Shown here in pieces: positions 54,353-63,324 of a stretch of DNA of 64,000 bases. Positions within the stretch are counted from its first letter, which is position 1. Each line of letters starts with the position of its first letter. The DNA comes from Bacteroidales bacterium (GTDB lineage Bacteria; Bacteroidota; Bacteroidia; Bacteroidales; UBA10428): positions 1-64,000 of the forward strand of contig JAFGIP010000008.1 in NCBI GenBank assembly GCA_016929525.1, given 5' to 3'. The notes beneath the pieces were generated by a model. It made no database searches. It saw nothing but the letters and a program-made list of their open reading frames with translations, and had not been told where the DNA came from. A program made the translations under genes and the position numbers.

Positions 54353-55432
54353 TCAATTATCCAATCCCTTCTCTTTTAACCATTCCGACAATAAGTCGGC
54401 AATTTCTAAATTGTTTAAATCCGAAAACGGGAAATGGGTATTCCCTTTAATTCCAATTTCAGGCAGATGCACCATTGTAACATCGCCTCCGTGGCCGTTT
54501 ACTGCATCTCTCCACAATTTTGCCATTTCAAGACGCACACGCCATCCGTCCTGGCCAGGATTGGGATTGGGTTCATCAGGAATAAAATCGCCATAGTAAA
54601 TAACAATTGGAATTTTAGTCAACTTCATAAAATCTTCCATGGGTACTCCAACCGCATGTAATGTGCCACCCGAACTTGGTTTGGGTGCAGGTACTTCGCC
54701 TTCAGGGAACAGAAATCCGCTTCCGGGTTCATAAGATACAATAGCTATAATATTTTCGTTCTTAACAGCGGTATGCCAACCCATACCACCTGAATGTGAA
54801 TGTGTAACTAAAATCCCCGGACCAATTTTATCGAAAAGTGCTGATACTGCTGTTGCATTCACATCAATATCAATAGGTCCAATACCGGGTGTCATTGCTC
54901 TGAAATACTGTTCAAGTGTAGCTGAGTCGCGTGCAAACTGAACCCCTTCGAAATAGTCGGGCCAAATTCCGATTCGGAAAGTACCGAACCATTCCTGTTC
55001 ATCGGGATTAGGTTCAATATTGGCAGAAACTGTACTGCGACCTGCATCGCCTCTGCGAGGCTGGTCTATAACATATACAGGAAATTGCCTGCGTAAAAAG
55101 ATATTTTGAAAACCTTCCCGTCCGTCGGGTGTGGTTTCCCAAGTTTTTGAAAACTGCCCGAAACCATGCCACATTACTAAAGGATATTTTCTGGCATTGG
55201 CCGGAATTTGATAAAAAACATAAGCATGATCGCCATGAAAAGTCTGTCCTGACGGAGTTGGATTATAAGGATCAAATGTACCTGGTATTGAAATCACAGT
55301 TCCACCAACTGCAAAACTACCTTGTTCACTTATAATCAGTTGATTTTCTTTTTCAGTAACGCACGATAAAAAACTTACTACTATAATTAGCGATAGAAGG
55401 GTATTCCTCGATCTTAAATGATTTTTAAACAT
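54353..55432 (-). CDS. Alpha/beta-hydrolase lipoprotein
   Basis: About 359 residues from ATG 55432 (MFKNHLRSRN), chosen because it opens directly on a lipoprotein signal ('LLSLIIVVSFLSC'); the frame goes back to 55486. Fold markers are 'YPLVMWHGFGQFSKTW', 'YVIDQPRRGDAGRS', the nucleophile elbow 'LVTHSHSGGMGWH' and a late 'GNTHFPF' His. It is the first gene of the minus-strand cluster and faces the AraC-type regulator at 55644 across a 211-base divergent region. Confidence 0.82.
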   Translation of the reverse strand: MFKNHLRSRNTLLSLIIVVSFLSCVTEKENQLIISEQGSFAVGGTVISIPGTFDPYNPTPSGQTFHGDHAYVFYQIPANARKYPLVMWHGFGQFSKTWETTPDGREGFQNIFLRRQFPVYVIDQPRRGDAGRSTVSANIEPNPDEQEWFGTFRIGIWPDYFEGVQFARDSATLEQYFRAMTPGIGPIDIDVNATAVSALFDKIGPGILVTHSHSGGMGWHTAVKNENIIAIVSYEPGSGFLFPEGEVPAPKPSSGGTLHAVGVPMEDFMKLTKIPIVIYYGDFIPDEPNPNPGQDGWRVRLEMAKLWRDAVNGHGGDVTMVHLPEIGIKGNTHFPFSDLNNLEIADLLSEWLKEKGLDN

Positions 55433-55643
55433 TACTGTGACATTGAAAAAATGCACCAGTTTGTAGCTAATATTTCCAAGTTTCATTTTCGATTATGTTT
55501 TGTATTATACAAATGTAAATCCTTACAATTTAGTATTTTGTATACGAAGTACTGTTTTGTATACCATTTTTACTGAATTGACTTTTACATTGGAAATTGC
55601 TACTCGGAAATGCCTAAATTTGTAATAGAAATACAATACAGAT

Positions 55644-56555
55644 ATGGAAGGCATATTTCATTTTGCTACTGTAAAAGAATACAATGATTTGAATAACCAT
55701 GAGACTTTTCATCCCCTGGTTAGTATTATTAATTTTTCAAAGGCCAATCCAAGAACCTGGGGTAAAGAAAGGAATGTTAGAATTAATTATGGATTGTATT
55801 GCATTTTTTTGAAAGATATAAAGTGTGGAGATTTAAAATATGGCTGTAATTATTATGACTACCAGGAAGGCACGTTGGTTTTTGTTTCACCGGGACAAGT
55901 AATGGAAATTGAAAATGACGGTAATGTGTATCAACCCAAGGGGCACGCATTGGTTTTTCATTCTGACCTTTTAAAAGGAACTCCTTTAGCCCAAAACATT
56001 AATAAATACAACTTTTTCAGCTACAATACGAATGAAGCATTGCATTTATCCGAACGTGAAAGACAGATTGTTTTAGATCTGTTTTCAAAGATTAATTATG
56101 AACTACGGCAGAGTGTTGACAAGCACAGTAAAAAACTCATTGTCTCGTATATTGATTTATTTCTGAATTACTGTGAGCGCTTCTACGATCGCCAGTTTAT
56201 TACCAGAGATAACGTTAATAAAGGGATCTTAGAAAAATTCGAAGAACAATTAAATAGTTATTTTTTATCGGGAAAACCACAATCAATAGGTTTACCATCA
56301 GTTGCATACTTTGCAGATGGACTTCATTTATCGGCCAATTACTTTGGAGATTTGATTAAAAAAGAAACTGGAAAATCAGCAAAAGAATACATTCAAAACA
56401 AAGTAATAAATATTGCTAAAAACAAAATATTCGATTCAAATAAAACAGTAAGTGAGATAGCAAGTGAATTAGGTTTCAAATATCCGCAACATTTTAGCCG
56501 TATGTTTAAAAATGTAACCGGCTATGCGCCAAATGAATTTAGAAATCTGAATTAA
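55644..56555 (+). CDS. AraC-family transcriptional regulator
   Basis: 303 residues. An N-terminal cupin-like sensing part ('YDYQEGTLVFVSPGQVMEIENDG') and a C-terminal double HTH ('KVINIAKNKIFDSNKTVSEIASELGFKYPQHFSRMFKNVTGYAPNEFRNL'; the second helix pair is complete). It is transcribed divergently from the hydrolase cluster and is its likely regulator. Confidence 0.9.
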   Translation: MEGIFHFATVKEYNDLNNHETFHPLVSIINFSKANPRTWGKERNVRINYGLYCIFLKDIKCGDLKYGCNYYDYQEGTLVFVSPGQVMEIENDGNVYQPKGHALVFHSDLLKGTPLAQNINKYNFFSYNTNEALHLSERERQIVLDLFSKINYELRQSVDKHSKKLIVSYIDLFLNYCERFYDRQFITRDNVNKGILEKFEEQLNSYFLSGKPQSIGLPSVAYFADGLHLSANYFGDLIKKETGKSAKEYIQNKVINIAKNKIFDSNKTVSEIASELGFKYPQHFSRMFKNVTGYAPNEFRNLN

Positions 56556-56982
56556 GTGTATTATCCCAAGGTACGTCGGCAATAAAACAGCACATTCCGC
56601 AAAAAAAGGTTTTGAGCGTTTGGCTGTGCTTTTTTGCGGGATATGCTGTTTTGTGCGGTGGGGTTTCTCGAAGTCTGCGCGTGGGGAGAAAAACAAAATA
56701 AATTGCTTTCAGCGGGCTCATTCTTCGTCCTCGGTTCCGATCAAGTTGTCCCTACCTTTCAACAGATCTCCAATCATTCCGCCATTTTTATACATAATTT
56801 GCTACGTGTTGTGCAGCCTTTTTTTAGGACGGGTCACACTTGCATGCAAGGGTTCAGTATAAGTGCAGTGCGGGATTACGAAGCGATTACTTGTCCAGAT
56901 ACAACTTAATTACTTTACGAGCTTTAACCTTTGAACACTGCCCAGACCCGTATGCGCTCTACCATTTGTTGGTGAAAGTACA
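56556..56982. other. Gene-free stretch after the AraC gene
   Basis: About 430 bases without a credible gene. It contains the long hairpin listed at 56584 and, further on, GC-richer sequence with no recognisable coding remnant in any frame, before the vapC relic begins. Confidence 0.4.
56584..56652. repeat. Long inverted repeat (23-base arms)
   Basis: The left arm 56584-56606 (starting AAAACAGCACATTCC) and right arm 56630-56652 (ending ATATGCTGTTTT) pair at 21 of 23 positions around a 23-base spacer. It lies 28 bases after the araC stop. The T-rich ends would allow a terminator for that gene; the arm length is also compatible with a relic of a mobile or recombination element. Confidence 0.6.
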
Positions 56983-57196
56983 CTAATGTTTATCTGTCCA
57001 ATTTTCGATCTTAATATTTTCCATCCTCTCGAATTCCATAACGTTTCGAGTTACTAAGGTCATATTATAAACTATTGCAGTTGATCCTATGAATAAATCT
57101 AAATCACTTATAATAGTTCCTCTCGATTTCAATCTGGCTTTTTCTTTCCCATAAACTCTTATCGATTCAAATATTGGTATCCAGTAAATAGTCCAT
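56983..57196 (-). pseudogene. Remnant of a VapC-type PIN-domain toxin
   Basis: ATG 57196 overlaps the stop of the upstream antitoxin-like gene (TAATG) and gives 'MDYLLDTNI', the PIN N-terminus with its first Asp, then a stop. In another frame the C-terminal part continues to 56983: 'YGKEKARLKSRGTIISDLDLFIGSTAIVYNMTLVTRN' (in parts) and 'MEFERMENIKIENW'. About 60 codons between these pieces, including the middle acidic residues, are missing. The toxin should be inactive. Confidence 0.7.
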
Positions 57197-57453
57197 TAGA
57201 ATTCTTCAATATCTAAATTATTTACACTATCCCTCTGGATATCACCAATGATTTTATCAGCGCTCCTTACATCATCCCATGCACCAAAACAAGATGAAAA
57301 ATCTCGCTTGTCATCAGATTTATCATTTATTGACTGAGTCAATTTATTAATCATATCTTTCTTTGATTCAGCATCCCAGTTTTTCATTAATCTAAAATAA
57401 CTGTTTACTTTATTATTTTTCGGGCCAATGTTCATTCGACTACTTTTATTCAA
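57196..57453 (-). CDS. Putative antitoxin-like protein upstream of the vapC relic
   Basis: 85 residues: 'NSYFRLMKNWDAESKKDMINKLTQSINDK' with a helical N-terminal half and an acidic C-terminus ending 'NNLDIEEF'. This resembles small antitoxins that accompany VapC toxins in Bacteroidota, with the acidic tail being the toxin-binding part. Its stop overlaps the start of vapC, so it was the first gene of the pair. It is intact while the toxin is not. Confidence 0.65.
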   Translation of the reverse strand: MNKSSRMNIGPKNNKVNSYFRLMKNWDAESKKDMINKLTQSINDKSDDKRDFSSCFGAWDDVRSADKIIGDIQRDSVNNLDIEEF

Positions 57454-57841
57454 AGATACAAATTATCGGAATGTTTCAATTTACTTGATTGCATGCCGTA
57501 TTTTCACCAACTAGTTAATAAACGCAACTCATTTTGTTAAATTATTTCGATTATCACCCCATATATTTGGAGATAAACAAATTTAATTGCTCCGTTTATC
57601 ATATCCTTATATTCCTCTTTAATAATTCCCTACTTCAAATTACAATTTTACGCTATAAAATCAAATTCAGATATTCTCCTTTCGCCTTCCCAACTGCTCC
57701 TGTTAAGTTTTCACGAAGGAATAATGTGAAGAAATAAAGCTTAACAGGAAGATCATGGTATTGTATCAGGTATACTTGTAATTAAACAGGAAAGCCTCCG
57801 GGATCCACAGGAAGAATTCCGGGGGCTGTTCCCGTTAATAT
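57454..57841. other. Gene-free stretch between the antitoxin-like and GH97 genes
   Basis: 388 bases with no gene on either strand. It contains the dyad listed at 57698 and a GC-rich dyad at about 57791-57826 (AGCCTCCGG / CCGGGGGCT), followed by the GH97 terminator. Confidence 0.45.
57698..57749. repeat. 52-base dyad with perfect 10-base ends
   Basis: TCCTGTTAAG (57698-57707) and CTTAACAGGA (57740-57749) are exact inverted repeats; inside them TTTTCAC and GTGAAGAA form a second partial pair. No gene lies within. It could be an operator, a transcript structure or a very small decayed mobile element. Confidence 0.45.
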
Positions 57842-57872
57842 AAAAAAAAGCCAGACTGACAAGCCCGGCTTT
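57842..57872 (-). terminator. Rho-independent terminator after the GH97 gene
   Basis: On the minus strand AAGCCGGGC, a short loop region and TCTGGCTT are followed by a run of eight T residues. It begins 28 bases after the stop codon of the GH97 gene. Confidence 0.65.
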
Positions 57873-57899
57873 CTTTATTATATTTTCTTTTGAAAATTA

Positions 57900-59930
57900 C
57901 TATTCCTCTTCCTCCACAACCTTCTCTGCAACAAATCTGATTGCCTGTCCGCCGCCCGGAGCAAGGTATACCTGTATGCTGTCTTTCGAGGTTACAATTT
58001 TATCGTAAATATTTATAGAGTATGGATTTGTCTTCCAGTCTGCATCCTTTCCATCGGCATAAATTTGCGCTATATACTGTATATCTTTATCAAGAAATTT
58101 GAGTGAATATGCAAGCTGCCGGGGTTCTTCATTTGTGATACTTCCCAGATACCAGTCATTGCTGTTACGGTCTTTTCTGACGATGGTAACAAATTCACCT
58201 ATCTCACCATCCAGTGCTTTGGTGTCTTCCCAATCACAGACTACATCTTCAATGAATTTAAATGCAGGATTGCCCTCGTAATTTTCCGGCAGGTCGGCAG
58301 CCATCTGCAGAGGGCTGTAAATTACCACGTAATATGCCAATTGCTTTGCAAGGGTTGTATTAACCTGGTTATTCGGTCGTGACGGTAACATCATTTCAAA
58401 GATACCGGGAGTGTAATCCATCGGAGATGCAAGCATTCTGGTAAATACAAGAACAGGTACGTGCGATGGTGCATTTCCGCCTTCACCGCCCCACACATTG
58501 TATTCCATACCCCGGGCTCCTTCACGGGTCATCAGGTTTGGCCATGTCCGTCTTAAACCACAGTCTTTGACGGGTTCGTGAATATCCATCATTATCCTGT
58601 ATTTAGCAGCCATCTCAACAGTATTCTGATAATGTCTCACTCCGGCTTGTCCGTGGTGCCACTCATCTTTTTCAAGCTTATCACTAACATAACCTGTTTT
58701 TAGGTATCTTATACCAAGATCGTGATAATACTTGTAAGCATCTTCCATCTGATCTTCATAATTCAGGTGTGCACCATAAGTTTCATGATGCCCGACTATC
58801 TCAACACCCTTCGAATTAGCATATTCAACAACTTTTTCAAGATTGAAATCAGGGTATGCTTCTGTAAAACTAAAAACTCTGCCATCGTCAAGCCATTCAC
58901 GGTCCCATCCCTGGTTCCAACCTTCAACTAGTACACCTTTTATACCATGTTTGGCTGCAAAATCGATGTATTTTATTGCATTTTCGGTGGTGGCACCATG
59001 CTTCGGTCCCGATTCCCATGTACTTATACCCAGGTGCATCATCCACCATATTCCAATATATTTGGCAGGTTCAATCCAGGAGACGTCTTCTATTTTACTG
59101 GTATCATTTAAATTTAAGATCAGATAATTTGTTATCAGATCTGCAGGTTTCTCACCAACGGCGATCGTTCTCCAGGGTGAATTGAACGGAGTCTTCACAT
59201 ATGCTTTAATTCCGTTTTTCCAGGGAACCAGATCACATGCCAGAATATTGGTATCTGTTCTGAAAATTGTCATACTTGGATAATCGTATAACGCTGCTTC
59301 GTGTATACATAAATAAAGTCCATCTTTCGTTTCAATGGTTAACGGCGTATGTACGGTATCCATTTCAGCAAGAGAAGTCTTTTTATGAACATACTCATAA
59401 CGTTCCCGCCTGTATGCAGGGATCCACCAGGCATTCTCATTGGCTTTGGTGATGAACTGGGTTTTTTCGTCAATAACCTGAAATTCTTTTAAATTATCCT
59501 GCTCGGGAAACTCATAGCGAAAACCTAGGCCGTCGTTATATAAGCGAAAAGTTATATTTAATTTTCTTTCCAGACCCGACTTCTCTTTAAGAAAGACCGT
59601 AAGCTCGTGATATTTATTTTCTATTTCACGTACTTCACCCCATGGTTGTTCCCATGTTTCATTAAATTCTCCAATTTTATTATCTGCCAAAATAAAATTT
59701 GAATCGAGATCATCCATTTCATTCAAAACAAACCCCAGGGCTGACTTTCTTATCACCGGTGATCCGTTCCTGTTCAGTTTATAATATGGAACTCCCCCAT
59801 ATTCGAGGTTAAATATCAACTGTAATCTATAATCCGGAGAACTGATTGCAATCTCATCCCACTCCCTGGTGCAACTCACAATAATTATTGTAACTAACGC
59901 ACCGGTTAAAATTTTAAAAACATACCTCAT
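57900..59930 (-). CDS. Glycoside hydrolase family 97 (SusB-like alpha-glucosidase)
   Basis: 676 residues with a lipoprotein signal ('FKILTGALVTIIIVSC'). An N-terminal GH97 beta-sandwich ('YRLQLIFNLEYGGVPYYKLNRNG') precedes a (beta/alpha)8 barrel with 'GVLVEGWNQGWD', 'VEIVGHHETYG' (Glu as in the inverting SusB type), 'MMDIHEPVKDCGLRRTWPNLMTREGARGMEY' (given as family context; the Glu pair match SusB) and 'SPMDYTPGIFEMM'. The C-terminus ends 'APGGGQAIRF' plus a Glu-rich tail. It probably releases glucose from alpha-glucans or oligosaccharides outside the cytoplasm. Single gene; functionally it may feed the GH65 operon 11 kb away. Confidence 0.92.
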   Translation of the reverse strand: MRYVFKILTGALVTIIIVSCTREWDEIAISSPDYRLQLIFNLEYGGVPYYKLNRNGSPVIRKSALGFVLNEMDDLDSNFILADNKIGEFNETWEQPWGEVREIENKYHELTVFLKEKSGLERKLNITFRLYNDGLGFRYEFPEQDNLKEFQVIDEKTQFITKANENAWWIPAYRRERYEYVHKKTSLAEMDTVHTPLTIETKDGLYLCIHEAALYDYPSMTIFRTDTNILACDLVPWKNGIKAYVKTPFNSPWRTIAVGEKPADLITNYLILNLNDTSKIEDVSWIEPAKYIGIWWMMHLGISTWESGPKHGATTENAIKYIDFAAKHGIKGVLVEGWNQGWDREWLDDGRVFSFTEAYPDFNLEKVVEYANSKGVEIVGHHETYGAHLNYEDQMEDAYKYYHDLGIRYLKTGYVSDKLEKDEWHHGQAGVRHYQNTVEMAAKYRIMMDIHEPVKDCGLRRTWPNLMTREGARGMEYNVWGGEGGNAPSHVPVLVFTRMLASPMDYTPGIFEMMLPSRPNNQVNTTLAKQLAYYVVIYSPLQMAADLPENYEGNPAFKFIEDVVCDWEDTKALDGEIGEFVTIVRKDRNSNDWYLGSITNEEPRQLAYSLKFLDKDIQYIAQIYADGKDADWKTNPYSINIYDKIVTSKDSIQVYLAPGGGQAIRFVAEKVVEEEE

Positions 59931-60117
59931 TGCATCTTCAAATGTAGTTAATCGATAGTGCTGATAAAGTAATGAAAAAAAAAGCTAAGTAAAAAACCTA
60001 CTTTTCAAAACATATAGAAATCAATTTTGTTTATATAACCCATTAACAGCAAATTAGCCTATCCGGTATTTAAGATTTTTCTAAACACGAAATAGAAAAT
60101 CCTGTAAATAAACTAAA

Positions 60118-61302
60118 TTAAATAAAGGTGATCTTTACTTTTTTCAGGAATTTTTCCTCAAGGATCAGCGCTATTCTTTTAACTACAGTTCTGCGTATTT
60201 CAAGTTCTACTCCCAAATCAGGATTCTGATGTGCCAGGTTAATTCGTGTTCCTATCAGAAACATTATCTCATTACTCTCAATTATATGTTTTACAATAAG
60301 GTCGGCAGGTCCTTTCCCCGGAGCATAGTTGTTGTTATACTTCATCAGAATCTTTTCAACCTTGCTGAGTGTAAGTATGCCTTCCGTATACAAATCAATT
60401 CCTTCCATATACGAAAGCGGTGGCAGATCGCGATCTGTGATCTCCTGTCCATTTTCGATCTTGATATTCAGTTCGCGTGCAATAATATCACCCGTTGTGG
60501 CACCCATTATAATTTTCTTCCCGCTAAATTCTTTCACCTGTTTTGCCATTGCCGAATCACGAGAGTTATCATATGGTGGTCCGGTGCAAATTAACAACTC
60601 CCGGGGTTCTCTTAAATACACAATTCCGCATGATGTGTCGTCTTTTGCCTGAAAGCCGTCGTTTCTCAGAGAAGTATTTACTATTCGTGATGCCAGTTCA
60701 TTTGCCGATATCTTCGGATTCCGTTTTGTCATGTCAATTGCAAAACGCGCTACATTATCGTTTCCCCAGCCAAAAGGAAAGCGCGGTGTACCTAATCCCG
60801 ACTGAGTAACACCATCGGTAGTAAATATCAAGCGGTCATCCTTTTTAGCCTGGAAGCGTGCAACCCGCAGTTTCTTACCTGCATTGGATTCACCTTCAAG
60901 AATGATATTCCTGCGCCCGATTTCCATAACTTTCTTATCCCTGATAACAATACACTCCGGATTATCATATTCCAGTATATTCGTAGACCCATCATAATCA
61001 ATTTCGATAATTGTAAAGGTCGAATAATTCATTTTTCTTTCTCTGCACTCCGGCAAAGTCTTCATAATTATTTCGGCTGTCTTCTCCGGTTCTTTATGTT
61101 CTTTGGTAAAATTCAGTGCCATTTTCGCAGTTAGTGTTGCAAGCACGCTGGCTTTAATTCCATGCCCCATCCCGTCGGATAATACGAGTACTATCCTGTC
61201 TTGCTCACGTACCCTTCCCGTAAGGAATACATCTCCGCATATACGTTCGCCATCATGATTTTTTTGCTGGCAATCTACCTCTATAAAAAACCTTTCCTGC
61301 AT
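60118..61302 (-). CDS. SpoIIE-type PP2C serine phosphatase with a C-terminal extension
   Basis: 394 residues. Residues ~1-230 are a SpoIIE/PP2C domain: 'NHDGERICGDVFLTG' (first metal Asp), 'VLVLSDGMGHGIKASVLA' (DGMGHG), 'LIFTTDGVTQSG' and 'AKDDTSCGIVYL'. Residues ~235-394 are an added module ('LLICTGPPYDNSRDSAMAKQVKEF', 'IIMGATTGDIIAREL', 'IDLYTEGILTLSKVEKIL') of unknown role. Such phosphatases act in partner-switching against GHKL kinases. It is the last gene of the ferredoxin-sensor-phosphatase operon, so the hydrogenase-like sensor probably controls it. Confidence 0.88.
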   Translation of the reverse strand: MQERFFIEVDCQQKNHDGERICGDVFLTGRVREQDRIVLVLSDGMGHGIKASVLATLTAKMALNFTKEHKEPEKTAEIIMKTLPECRERKMNYSTFTIIEIDYDGSTNILEYDNPECIVIRDKKVMEIGRRNIILEGESNAGKKLRVARFQAKKDDRLIFTTDGVTQSGLGTPRFPFGWGNDNVARFAIDMTKRNPKISANELASRIVNTSLRNDGFQAKDDTSCGIVYLREPRELLICTGPPYDNSRDSAMAKQVKEFSGKKIIMGATTGDIIARELNIKIENGQEITDRDLPPLSYMEGIDLYTEGILTLSKVEKILMKYNNNYAPGKGPADLIVKHIIESNEIMFLIGTRINLAHQNPDLGVELEIRRTVVKRIALILEEKFLKKVKITFI

Positions 61303-61307
61303 TTTTT

Positions 61308-61392
61308 TGTTGTTAAATTGTTGAACTGTTGAATCGTTAATTTATTTTGTCATCCTACATTAATTAAACAATAACACAGTTAAACAATTACA
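61308..61392. repeat. Low-complexity GTTGAA/GTTAAA repeats between sensor and phosphatase genes
   Basis: The 94-base gap holds short direct repeats (TTGTTAAATTGTTGAACTG followed by TTGAATCG and TTAATT) and, on the other side, complementary AATTAAACAATAACACAG and TTAAACAATTAC. They could pair as an imperfect hairpin and tune expression of the phosphatase relative to the sensor. Confidence 0.4.
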
Positions 61393-61396
61393 CATT

Positions 61397-63250
61397 TTAT
61401 TTAGGTTTATCCTGCTCATAGAACTTAATCACCGAATTCAGCATTTTTTCTATATCCGAAGCTCCTTCACCCATAAGAAATCCTATCTGCTGAACCATTT
61501 CAAGGTTTTTATCGATGACTTCCGAAACACGTTTAATCACTTCTGCTCTCTGAACCTCGGGAGCTTTCATATCCCGAACAATACCTCCGGCTAACTGATT
61601 TTCGACTATCGGAAAGATTGAAAGATTCAGCAAAGAATCATTATGAATTACATCTCTGGTATCAATAGGTTCGGAGTTCGTTATTACGAATGAAAACAGG
61701 TTATATATCTCTGGTGAGAAGAGTTTTTTCAAATCAGCACCAACAAGTCCGGGAATAACTTCATTAATTTCCCTGGCCTCCTCACCAAGTATTCTGCTAA
61801 ATGTATTGTTGGCTTTAACAATTTTCAGTTGATAATCAACAACCACAATGCCAGCTCTTAAATTATCAAGAATTGCATTTGTGAGTTCCTGTGCCTGATG
61901 TGCTGAATCATGCTCCGAACGTACCTTTTCTTCCGACTCCTGAAGTGCCTTTCTTGTTTTAGTAATTTTCTCGTTAAGTTCTTTAAGAGATTCATCGTAG
62001 TTCTTTGTATTTCGTACAGCATATGCGTGGCACATTTCAGGTACTACGATGCCTTTTGCCATATCAACAGCAAATTCTTCACAGGTCGAATATCCGCATT
62101 GCTGACAATTAGAATAATCATCATCCTTTTTACCAAGTATCTGCAGAGCTTCTTCTATCTTTTCTTTGGGGGGGGGTGGCAAACGTTGGTCATTGGCCTT
62201 ATAAGAACGTTTAAAATCTAATGAACCATATTCATCCAGGTCGTTATACCACTCGGCACGGAAAAAGTTTTTGATCCGTTTATTTGCATATTTTATTATG
62301 AGATGTTCTTTAAGAAGTTTATTCCCGCGACTGGTAATCCCCGGCCCGGATAAAGCATTTCCGTATGTTACATGTAAATGCCGGTGAATTACTTTGACAT
62401 TATTTTCGAATTCACGAATTGATTCAAGCATAGCTGTTTTACCTTCGACACTAATAACATGTGTAGTAAGCAGGTTCTCGTCAATATCTGCTGCCTGAAT
62501 AAGTCCGTTTCTTAATGGATAAAGTGAACCTTTAAAACCCAGGGGTGCATCAAAATCTGAATAATCTACTATGTTTTCATCTATATTAAATTCCTTGAAA
62601 AGTTTTCTCAGTTCTGGAAATATAATCATGCAGTCGATTTTACCATCATCATTATATAATAGAATCTCATCCTTATCAGCGATATTTGAACCTATGTAAA
62701 TAATTTTAGCTTTGTCACCATGCTTCTTATGAATAACTTTAGCCATTGCTATTTTAGGTGAAATAAAAGGAGTAAGATTATTGATCAGATTAGGATGGTA
62801 CTTTTCTATATAATTCACTACAACAGGGTCAAAAGAAGTTATGTAATATCTGCCCTTAAAATCACTAAATAAATTAAGGTACTTCATTGCAATCAGGTCG
62901 GCACCGAATGAAAGTTCGTAAACATGAGCGATGCCTAATGATTTAATCATTTGCACAAACTTGCGATAATCGGTTATATCATCAAATTCGGCTGCTATAC
63001 CTGTTGATACAATTGCAGCAACTTCCTTGTTCAATTTCAGGATATTCTTTGCCTCTTCTATCGATGATCGGTATTCGATTGCATTTGGAGCGCAAGAATC
63101 AACACAAGCCCCGCAACCTATACACCTGTTTATATTGATCTCCGGAGATAATCCATTCGGAACTGCCCTTATTGCTTTTACCGGACAAATTCTGACACAG
63201 GTAAAACAGTTGGTACATTTATCGGGTAATATTTCTACTAAAGGTTTCAA
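61397..63250 (-). CDS. PAS-containing sensor with a [FeFe]-hydrogenase-like H-domain lacking H-cluster ligands
   Basis: 617 residues. Two ferredoxin clusters (C12, C15, C18, C22; C43, C46, C49, C53), then an H-domain with the layout of sensory (group C) [FeFe] hydrogenases. Its three signature loops are altered: TS-F140-D141-P for TSCCP, IGS-N189 for the PC of motif 2, and Y296-GNALSGPG for the CEGCxxGPG-like motif 3. A [4Fe-4S] motif follows (C382, C385, C390, C407; 'CQQCGYSTCEEFAVDMAKG'), then a coiled coil (~415-455) and a PAS domain (~456-560). No kinase domain. Without the cysteines a normal H-cluster is unlikely; the protein may sense redox state or a small ligand and signal to the SpoIIE phosphatase encoded next. 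Confidence 0.88.
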   Translation of the reverse strand: MKPLVEILPDKCTNCFTCVRICPVKAIRAVPNGLSPEININRCIGCGACVDSCAPNAIEYRSSIEEAKNILKLNKEVAAIVSTGIAAEFDDITDYRKFVQMIKSLGIAHVYELSFGADLIAMKYLNLFSDFKGRYYITSFDPVVVNYIEKYHPNLINNLTPFISPKIAMAKVIHKKHGDKAKIIYIGSNIADKDEILLYNDDGKIDCMIIFPELRKLFKEFNIDENIVDYSDFDAPLGFKGSLYPLRNGLIQAADIDENLLTTHVISVEGKTAMLESIREFENNVKVIHRHLHVTYGNALSGPGITSRGNKLLKEHLIIKYANKRIKNFFRAEWYNDLDEYGSLDFKRSYKANDQRLPPPPKEKIEEALQILGKKDDDYSNCQQCGYSTCEEFAVDMAKGIVVPEMCHAYAVRNTKNYDESLKELNEKITKTRKALQESEEKVRSEHDSAHQAQELTNAILDNLRAGIVVVDYQLKIVKANNTFSRILGEEAREINEVIPGLVGADLKKLFSPEIYNLFSFVITNSEPIDTRDVIHNDSLLNLSIFPIVENQLAGGIVRDMKAPEVQRAEVIKRVSEVIDKNLEMVQQIGFLMGEGASDIEKMLNSVIKFYEQDKPK

Positions 63251-63324
63251 TAATTCTGAAATTTAATGCTCCATTAAAGTTATTTTAATTCTTACTCGGT
63301 GCAAGATTTAATTATTATCGGTTA

